Shown here one piece after another: positions 56,720 through 64,000 of a stretch of DNA of 64,000 nucleotides. Location: assembly GCF_000315625.1 (NCBI RefSeq), contig NW_005434555.1:110225-174224 (forward strand), in the 5' to 3' direction. Under the pieces are notes generated by a model, which was not told the DNA's origin, did not search any database, and worked only from the letters and a program-made list of their open reading frames with translations. Each line of letters starts with the position of its first letter. The first letter of the stretch is position 1. A program made the position numbers and the translations under genes. Origin of the DNA: Guillardia theta CCMP2712. Its lineage: Eukaryota; Cryptophyceae; Pyrenomonadales; Geminigeraceae.

Positions 56720-56872
56720 GGCAGATCTTCGAGTTCGAATTCTATGAGCAGTAAATTATCTTAAAATGTACACATGTCTCCAATTAGCAGCAACAGTAAC
56801 AAATCACTCGTGCTTCCACCCAATCTTCCTGATGAGGATTCGAGGCAAGACCTGCTTTCGCTTGTTCCGCAC

Positions 56873-57957
56873 CTAGAACTTTCGGAATGACGAGTATCTC
56901 CGACGATACCAACGAGCAGGTTTGAATTGCAACGGAATATGCGCAAATCCACCCACAGGCTCGAGGTCTCCGAAGATCATTGGGTTCTCGCTTCCGAACA
57001 CACGTGCTGGTGGCAGGTTCTCTTCCTCCTGCGCCTCCTCGGGCGAAGCCTCTTCTTGCTCTGCAGGCTGAGCCTCGCCCTCCCCCTCCGCCGCCTCCTC
57101 CTCGCCTTCTGCGCTGGAATTTCCAAAGAGGTTGGACGAATATCCCTTATACACCGGAAAGATCTTTCCCCAATACTGCAGAGGATCTTCCATCTGTAAG
57201 AGAAGACAAGTCACCATACAAGGAGCACAATCTCAGTTGCAGTTTCACACTCACAGCGGGCAGCGTTTCCTTCATCTCGGGCATCGCGTACGGGTTGGGA
57301 ACGAGGCCCTTGAAAGGGTTCTTGACCCACCCAAGATCTCCGAAGGAGCTTGACGAATTGTATCCAACGCGTGCTCCTTTCACCCAGTAGGGACCAGAGT
57401 CGCCGAGAGAAAACGCTGTGTCATTCCACCAGTTGGCCATACTGGAATGATCGTGCGTGAATGCAATCTCGATGGAACGCTGACGAATCGGGGAGAAGGA
57501 GTTTGCTTTCCAGTGGTATCTTCACAATCATTTCAGTATGTTCCTGCCCAGCACTCAAGACGGATGCATGTTTACCTTGCTCCAGTGTCGCCTCCGGCCC
57601 CAGCCCCGTCCCAAGCTGGTGCTCGCAGTTCAGATCGAGGGATGTCTGCCCATACCCATTGGTTGGGCCATCCTAGATAGTACAAGCTACAGCAATCAAG
57701 TCAGACATGAGGAGCAGCAGGACAGATCAAGGGCAACATCCGAACTCTCACCCCATCAACGACGTTTGACGTCCGCGTCCTGCCATGCCGGCGAGTGCTA
57801 GCATTGCGACCACCGCCAGGACTGCAAGACTGACTGCAAGATACCGGAAGGGTCTGCTTGGCAACGATCTCCTCCTTCTGATGCTTGTCAGCAGCTCTGC
57901 ATCCTCGCAGTTCTCCATCGTCCCTGCTGCCTCCACTGCTCCATACAGCCGCACCAT
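56873..57957 (-). CDS. Type II single-span membrane protein, unknown family
   Basis: The start at 57957 gives 'MVRLYGAVEAAGTMENCEDA', an arginine cluster (RRRRSLPSRPFR) and one membrane span 'YLAVSLAVLAVVAMLALAGM', so the bulk should lie on the far side. After donor GTGAGA (near 57752), exons read in phase 'LYYLGWPNQWVWADIPRSEL' (57690-57576), 'YHWKANSFSPIRQRSIEIAF' running into 'ANWWNDTAFSLGDSGPYWVK' (57517-57255) and 'EDPLQYWGKIFPVYKGYSSN' (57193-56873). An acidic stretch (E/A/Q-rich, about 35 residues) separates this from a C-terminus 'FKPARWYRRRYSSFRKF'. Short motifs recur loosely ('FGDLGW', 'FGDLEP'; 'NPF', 'NPY', 'NPM'), hinting at an internal duplication. Trp/Tyr-rich; no family recognised. 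Probably a lumenal or plastid-envelope protein, but that is a guess. Confidence 0.65.
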
Positions 57958-58270
57958 CGCGGCTCTTCGCCTACTCCGACCACATCCGAGCCGGTCAGTT
58001 AGTTCAGTTTCCCGGGCCCGGCGGGCTCGGGGCCCAACCTCAGGCCCTGTCAACGGATAGGCCCTGATCATACCCAGGCAATGCGAGAATGAAGGAGCGA
58101 AGGCCCGGGCGACCTGTCCTGCTGCTGATGCGCAGCGGGGAAAGAAGAGCGTGAGAGCTGGAGCACCTGCCCATGCAGTCTTGAAGCCTGAAGCCTGACT
58201 CAGTGACACCACTGTCATCATCACTGCTGAGCCTGAGGGTGCCAGTAAGCCTGAGCGAAGTATATCAAGC
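57958..58270. promoter_or_regulatory. Short divergent promoter with small GC island
   Basis: The 313 bp between the starts of two divergent genes contain one compact GGGCCCGGCGGGC island at about 58010-58040. No TATA-like word is seen. It is the shortest case of the divergent-island layout. Confidence 0.4.
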
Positions 58271-61200
58271 ATGGCAGACGAGAAGGAGGAGGCGGGGTTC
58301 AAAGATACCTTCGAGACCCTGCAATCGGAGAAACCTGCGTATCTTGTGAAGAACGTAGACAAGGAAGAGCATGCTTTCATCCTCGATTCGTTTCCTTCCT
58401 CGCCCGTTCAGAGCCCAAGGGCGCTGCTGCAAGGACGCGAAGACCAGAGCTCGGACGAGCAGGCGCCGAAGTCTTCCAACGAGGCATCCAATGTCTTGTC
58501 CAGCCTTCCTCTGCCAGGCGCTGGCATTGACCCAGAGCTGTTGTCTCCTGGCCCTGCTGAGGAGAACAAGGCTGGGTCCGATCAAGGGGCTCTTCTCGCT
58601 CCAATCCACCATAACATGTACCTGCGGCAAAGCGAGGAATGGGTCAACCGTCTAGCCCATGATGCAAGGCATGAGGGGGAGTGGCAAAGAACCAAGGAGG
58701 GGAAGTGGTCAGTGAATCATGCAAGAATGCTGTACCTCGTCTCTCTTCTTGCGAGCGAATCGAGCAGTGAAGTAGACGCACACTCGTGGGTGAACGATCA
58801 GTTCTTGGACATCCTCTCGTTCGAAGCCGTCGCTCACGGTCTCTTCACGATGCTGGTGAGTCCATGCCTGGTGCGGATGAGGGAAGACAAGGGCAAGACG
58901 ATCGACCTCTGGCTGAAGCTGCCGAAAGAAGTCAAGCTCATCCTGTACGAACTGTGCAGCGCGAGTTACCTTGAGGTGATCAGATTCCCTACGGAGGAGG
59001 GCTGGAGCTACAGCAGCTATAGGGCGTCAGCGAGAGGAGAAAAGTTCTTGCAGGAGACTCCCGACGAGCTGAGAGAAGAGGTAGACGCCTTCGTGCGACA
59101 GACCTTTAACGCGCCGGAGAGCGCGAGCATCTCTGACGTGGTTTCATCCCTTGCCAACTTCTCGCTGCGGGGGGATAAGATCTACATCCGCCAAGTGGAC
59201 GGGTCGGAGAGGGAGTCGTTGATTACAGAGATAGAACGCATCTCATACGTAACCAGCCCTTACATCCCAGTCAGTGTGAGATCCTCGGAGAAACCGGTTC
59301 TTGTTTGTTCTGAATAGCGGGAGGTTCGTCTGAAACTTTTCATAGCTTTCCGACAACTCGGAGCTTGCCCAGCTCTGCCCGCATTGGCAAGACCAAGTTG
59401 TGGACTATCGATCCGAGTCCTTCATCCTGTCGAGCGTTGCTGTGCTGTTCGGTGAGCCTGCTGCAGTTGACTGGACTCGCTGCTGCCGTTGACTTGACTC
59501 GCGGCTTCGTTGACTTGTGGTGCAGTCGAGTGGATCATGTCCGGGCCAAACTTTGTCAACTCCATCATCTCCCAGCTTGACGGCGTGTACAAAGTCTTCA
59601 AGACGCTGCCGCCGCAAAGTACCATGGTGGACTGGAAGGTGAGGGAGGATAGGAGAGCTTCTAAGGTCGTGACTGTGAGGTAGGATACATTCACCACCTC
59701 CTCGTTTGCGCGCGAGATGTATGAGATGCAATCTACCATCATCGACTCGAGCTTGACGTGCGTCAACTTTGAGATGGAAGACAGAACGAGTGCCGTCGGG
59801 GAGAAGCAGCGCAAACAACACTTCGGGGTGAACGTCAACGCGAATGGAGTCTTCATCCACGGTGTACAAGTGGAGGCAGTGAAGGATCGCGAGTGGGATG
59901 ACGTCTCTCCTTACCTGCTCTCCTACATTATGTCGGACATACATCACGACGCTTGTCAGATGTCTGCTAGCTTCTTGAACAGCTTCCAGAAGGAGATGCT
60001 GTCCAACCTCTATGCCGGCATGGAGATGAAGAGAGCCAAGTACGTCTGCGTCACTGCCGACCGCCTCGACCCTCCTCTGAGAGCTAAGGACTTCATGGGA
60101 AACTTGACGTACAGGGCTGATTGCGAGAGGTTAATAGGGGACTTGTACGAAGCCAGGGACCTCGGGCAGCACGACCTCGTGGTCGTCGGCTCCAACGGCA
60201 TCCTGCTGGCTGGTCCTGCCTCCAAGGAGGCGGAGTACCTGATCCTGGACTATGCTGTCCTCAAGGTCGTTGACCGATTCGTCCGCCGCCTGCATGCTCG
60301 GATGAAGGGGATCAACAACTTCTTGTCGAGCTGCAGGTCGAAGATGGTGTCACAGGACGTGTCGAAGCTGGAGGAGGCTCTGCAGTCCCGCCAGCAATTC
60401 AACGAGGTGCTTCTCAGCTTCCAGAGCCTCGTCACGTGCCTCGATGACGTGTCAGAGTCGATCTCGAGATGGGAAAGCCATCAGAAGTCAAAGATGAGCT
60501 TCCATCAGGGCCTTTCCGAGTACCTCAACCTCCGGTCCTATCACGAGGACCTCAAGAGCAGGTACGAAGACCTTGCCAACGTCTTCCTGAGGGCCAAAAA
60601 CGAGGTCGAGACCATCCTAGAAGTCTCCAACATCCAGGGAAGGATGAGGTACGAGCAGGTGCTGTCGTCTGTCCACAAGGACTTAAAGGCTCTGGCGCTG
60701 CCCAGGAACTGTATGGTGAGCCATCGGGGGAGAGTTCTGTTACCTTCCCACGTCTCCCTCAAAGTCGTCGTGGTCGCCCTGCTCGCCTCGCTCATCTATG
60801 ACCTTGTGAATAGAGTTCATCTCGGGATTCAGATCGGAACTTCGGCCCCGTCCTGGCTGGCTGACCACACCAACGGCTGGAACGACCAGCCCTTGTTGCT
60901 CGGGGCAGCGTTGTTCCTTGTCGTAGCGCTTGCAGATCGCTTCCTGGTGAACTACATTGAGAGGTACTCGGAGTTGACGACCAAGTTTGTCAAGAAGGTA
61001 ATCAACACAGGCTTCAAGGTTGTGAGCTACAACAACCTTGTCAAGTTCCTTCACAAGCAAGAATGCACCTTTGCAAAGTTCAGGGTTGCAGATAGCGAAT
61101 TGAGGCTCCATAAAGTTTTCTCCGCCAGCTTTATGGACAAGAACTTGCGCAAGTGGACAACGGACAACCCTCGGATCAGCGTGCTAGTTGATGCTACCAA

Positions 61201-61366
61201 CTTGTGGATCCTCTCGGCGCAGTATGACTGGGACTACTATGCCAAGAGCATCGCGAATGTGGACGTGAAGAAGGATTTTGTGGAGCAACTTGAGAAGGCA
61301 GGGATCGTCGAAAGCAAAGTGAAGAGAAAGGGTTGGGTCTTGTCAAGGTTTCTTCACTATGGATGA
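58271..61366 (+). CDS. Large unknown protein with C-terminal membrane helices
   Basis: Exons: 58271 to about 59270, 59353-59441, 59523-59639 and 59671-61366, all in phase; about 960 residues. The N-terminal 120 residues are acidic and disordered. A folded region follows ('NMYLRQSEEWVNRLAHDARH', 'FLDILSFEAVAHGLFTMLVS', 'DLWLKLPKEVKLILYELC'), then a mixed alpha/beta region ('GVNVNANGVFIHGVQVEAVK', 'HDLVVVGSNGILLAGPAS'), a coiled coil ('YHEDLKSRYEDLANVFLRAK'), two membrane helices ('VSLKVVVVALLASLIYDLV', 'LLLGAALFLVVALADRFLV') and a soluble C-terminus ending 'GWVLSRFLHYG'. I do not recognise it. Two spans near the end after a coiled coil recall organelle-inner-membrane proteins of the RMD1/DUF155 or MCU kind in layout only. 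The last acceptor (59670) follows a weak pyrimidine tract. Confidence 0.7.
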
Positions 61367-62463
61367 AATGAAACATCATGAGTATCACTAGTAGAGCTCC
61401 TCGTTCATGAAAGGGATCAATGCCATGACCATCGCATGCCTTTGACACGCTCTCGTCAACAGCAGACGGCGGCAGCAAGCCTGCTCACCTGTAGTATTCT
61501 GTTCTTGAAACCACCCCCTTGCCTGTACAACCGATGACAATCAAAGCATGTGGGCAAGGAGAACAATCTCATCGGCTCACTCAAGTAACCCACCGTCCCT
61601 CCCTTGCGCTTTGAGTCTGTCCTACATGCACACGTCTCAGCTTGTCAAAGAGCACTAGCGGTCTACCGGTCAAACACCCGGTCGTCTGCTTCCCCCAGCT
61701 CGACTCCTTCCCGTACAAGCTTTGCTACCTGCAGCTGCAGCTGAGAAAAGTCGCCGCCATGTTGATCCGCTCACTTTCTCCGGCAGCTCAAATGTGGCTG
61801 TTCTTGCGCTACCAACCTTGCCGTCCTTTGCCGACAAGACCTGACAAGACTTGAGACGTTCTGCTCCCTCCAGTCTTCATCCTACAAACATCCAGGCGAA
61901 GCAGATCAGCTTTCCTTCCTCCTCCACGATGCCTCCCTCCAGCCTGCCCCTCCTCATCAGCCCCTCCCCCCTCCTTCCTCCCTGTCTTTTCCTCACCCCG
62001 CATACAAATCGTATCCTTTCTCATGTGTCGCCAGGAATCTCGCACGATTCTCAGCCCCCTGCTTCTCGTCAGCCATGCTTCATCTTCGCAAGGACTGCCG
62101 TGCTCGCCGCTCTTGTCTCTGCGTCCGTCATGGGCTGATCCGCAACTCCACTGGGAGCTGACTTGCCATCAACCTACAGATTTTCAAGTCAGCAGCAGGC
62201 AGCAGGGAGGGAAGGGGAGGAAGGGAGAACAGTAGAAGAGACGGGAGGAGAGGAGAAGGGAGGGGAGGGAGTAGAAGAGCTAGGGAGGGGAGGGGAGGAG
62301 AATGGAGAATGTTGGAATAGGAATGGGAATGGGGAGGATCCCGTTCACCTCGATCTCAGCATCGGGAAAGCAAGCAACAAGGGCTTCCCTCACAGCAGAT
62401 ATCTGGCATCACAACATGTCAAATGGTATCATGTGATGCATATAAGAGTCAAAGTGCACTGTT

Positions 62464-62557
<94 letters not shown>

Positions 62558-63156
62558 ATGATAACCCTCTCTCTCCCTCTCCCAGCCATCAGTTGTTATC
62601 ATATCTTCACATCTCTCCCAACCATCAGTTGTTATCATGTCTTCACATCCTTCTCATTCATCAGTTGTTGTCTTCACCTTGGTCGGATTCGAACTTCCAA
62701 CACACGCGCGCCATCTCGCCATGCCCAAGGAGTTTTATTGCTGTATTTATTGCAGCCATGTTGTCCAGGTAGAATTTATTGCAATGATTGCCATTCCCTT
62801 TGATTTTATTACAATTTTATGGGAAATTTATATGGGACCACTTTATCCCTGCCTTTTCTGTAGCACATTTTTTACAACCCACAGCCATATAAGGAACCGT
62901 CGGGGCCTTGCGCAACAGGCTAAGGCAAGGGAGGAGGAGGAGCAGGAGGAAGAGCAGGAGAAGGAGCAGGAGGAAGAGCAGGAGAGGATAGAGGACAGCA
63001 AAGAACGGGAGAAGTCAAGACCAGGACGAGACGAGACGAGACGAGACAAGATAACCAATCGAGGCAGAGCTGTTTGCAGGGTAAGACAGGTCATTGCAAC
63101 TCGGGAAAAGACGAGAAGTGAACACGAGGCTTCGTTCTAACAGACTCGTCCGAACC
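61367..63156. other. Intergenic region with CT microsatellite and small duplications
   Basis: Nothing coding is convincing. Contents: CCTCC-rich sequence at 61910-62000, GGGA-rich sequence at 62200-62340, a (CT)n run at 62467-62552, three partial copies of 'catcagttgttatcat' with their flanks at 62585-62675, AT-richer sequence at 62730-62880, and an AGGAGG/AGCAGG purine tract at 62925-63000 ahead of the ABC-transporter start. Confidence 0.5.
62467..62552. repeat. (CT)n dinucleotide microsatellite, about 42 units
   Basis: An unbroken CT run of some 85 bp ending in 'ctttctcatg'. Such a pure run is expected to vary in length between strains. Confidence 0.95.
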
Positions 63157-63949
63157 ATGAGGTACACCGAGACATCTCGGAGATCGCTCCTCGTCTCCTC
63201 CATCTTCTTCGCGCTCCTTCTGCAGCAGGCCCTGTGCTTCCACCCGTCCGCCCTGGGCCTTGCGCCGTGCAAGTTAGCGCTGCACAGGAAGTCAACTGGC
63301 AGACGAGGATGCGGCATCGTCACTGTAAGAGCGCAGCAGATGCCGACCCGGAAACCAGAATCAGTCGAGGACTTCCAGGTGAGCCTTGACATGGTGAAGA
63401 AGCAAGGAGCGCTGTTCGCCAAGATGGCAATGCCCTACTTCAAGGAGGAGAAATCTGCACGAGTCCTGCTGGCTGTCGTCATCGGCTTCACCCTCCTCAA
63501 CAGCGGGGTGTCCGTTGGGTTCTCGTACCTCGGCAGAGACTTCTGGACGGCGCTGAGCAGCAAGAATGCCGACAACTTCTACCCTCTCCTGCAGAAGTAC
63601 GTGCTGGCGCTAGCAGGGGGGACGCCGGTGTCAGTGCTGTACAAGTTCTACAGGGACAAGCTTGCGATGGAGTGGCGATCTTGGATGACGAAGAGGATCC
63701 TGGACATGTTCGAGGCGAGGAGAAACTTCTACGAGCTCGAGACTAAGTCGGAGATCGACAACCCAGATCAGAGGATAGCGGAAGATGCCCGAGCTTTCAC
63801 GCGCGTCAGCCTTGATTTTTCCATTACCCTGCTGACTTCCATCATTGACCTTGCCTCGTTCTCCACCATCCTCTACTCCATCTACCCCGAGCTGTTCGCT
63901 GCCATCCTCGTCTACTCTGGGTTCGGGACCGGATGTACTCTCTTCATTG
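63157..63949 (+). CDS. SbmA/BacA-type ABC transporter, plastid-targeted, 5' exon only
   Basis: The exon runs from the ATG at 63157 to a GTGAGG donor at 63950; the gene continues beyond the window. The N-terminus is a signal peptide 'SLLVSSIFFALLLQQALC' followed directly by Phe (FHPSALGLAPCK..) and a basic Ser/Thr/Arg leader, the bipartite plastid signal of red-lineage complex plastids. The membrane domain then reads 'VLLAVVIGFTLLNSGVSVGF', 'YKFYRDKLAMEWRSWMTKRI' and 'DNPDQRIAEDARAFTRVSLD', the landmark of the SbmA/BacA/YddA and ABCD-like family, in which full-length members are a permease fused to one ATP-binding domain. Bacterial relatives move peptides; the algal and plant plastid homologues are less well characterised. 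The ATPase domain is not in view. Confidence 0.85.
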
Positions 63950-64000
63950 GTGAGGGAGGAGGCGGAGGATAGTTTGAGACGAGATGATGTATGCTTGTGG

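Noticed and set aside
62660-62730. tRNA-like B box (GTTCGAATCC on the minus strand near 62687)
   Set aside because: The stem on either side of the loop does not pair, and the only A-box-like word is too close, so no cloverleaf can be drawn.
62637-63140. A 167-codon plus-strand frame just before the ABC transporter
   Set aside because: It starts in duplicated spacer, passes through an AGGAGG purine tract giving a poly-Glu run, and ends in the leader of the transporter gene; it does not look like one protein.

Overview
This is a nuclear genome fragment from a eukaryote with many spliceosomal introns, most probably a plastid-bearing protist of the cryptophyte type (a Guillardia-like nuclear scaffold is my best guess; it is inferred, not proven). 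Signs for this are GC-rich coding DNA and dense genes on both strands. Introns are often tiny (about 44-60 nt), with GTGAG/GTAAG donors, CAG/TAG acceptors and exact phase continuity in my reconstructions. An SbmA/BacA-type ABC transporter at the right edge starts with a signal peptide followed at once by a Phe-containing leader, as in complex red-lineage plastids. A 100-base run of N marks an assembly gap.

Layout, left to right: an OPR/HPR-like helical-repeat RNA-binding candidate (minus, runs off the left edge); a 29-bp minisatellite; a pectin-acetylesterase-like ectoprotein with LysM domains (plus); an MBOAT wax-synthase-like acyltransferase (minus); an unrecognised protein with a possible bHLH-like N-terminus (minus); a long coiled-coil gene (minus); a membrane-anchored J-protein (plus); a PH-LRR-MINDY deubiquitinase (minus); an armadillo/C2HC/Sfi1-like protein (minus); a compact lipin phosphatidate phosphatase (plus); an unknown acidic protein (minus); a secretory-pathway glycosyltransferase (plus); a coiled-coil gene with eight near-identical 40-residue repeats (minus); and a POT1-like telomere protein (plus) that runs into the gap. 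Right of the gap come a truncated AGC-type protein kinase (minus), a small membrane protein (minus), a cytochrome P450 (minus), two hypothetical or coiled-coil genes (plus) separated by a 30-bp minisatellite, a 74-residue protein whose start codon is split by an intron (minus), an XRCC4-like candidate (plus), a type II membrane protein (minus), a large unknown membrane protein (plus) and the 5' exon of the plastid-type ABC transporter (plus).

There is no operon logic; the genes are unrelated housekeeping and lineage-specific functions. The recurring higher-order feature is that spaces upstream of gene starts, especially between divergent pairs, carry islands rich in GGGCCC/CCGG next to C- or G-skewed tracts with CTACCCC or GGGGTAG words. 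Simple repeats sit mostly in introns and in gene-free gaps. Exon boundaries given here were read by eye from splice motifs, frame continuity and protein sense; they have not been tested by transcript data.
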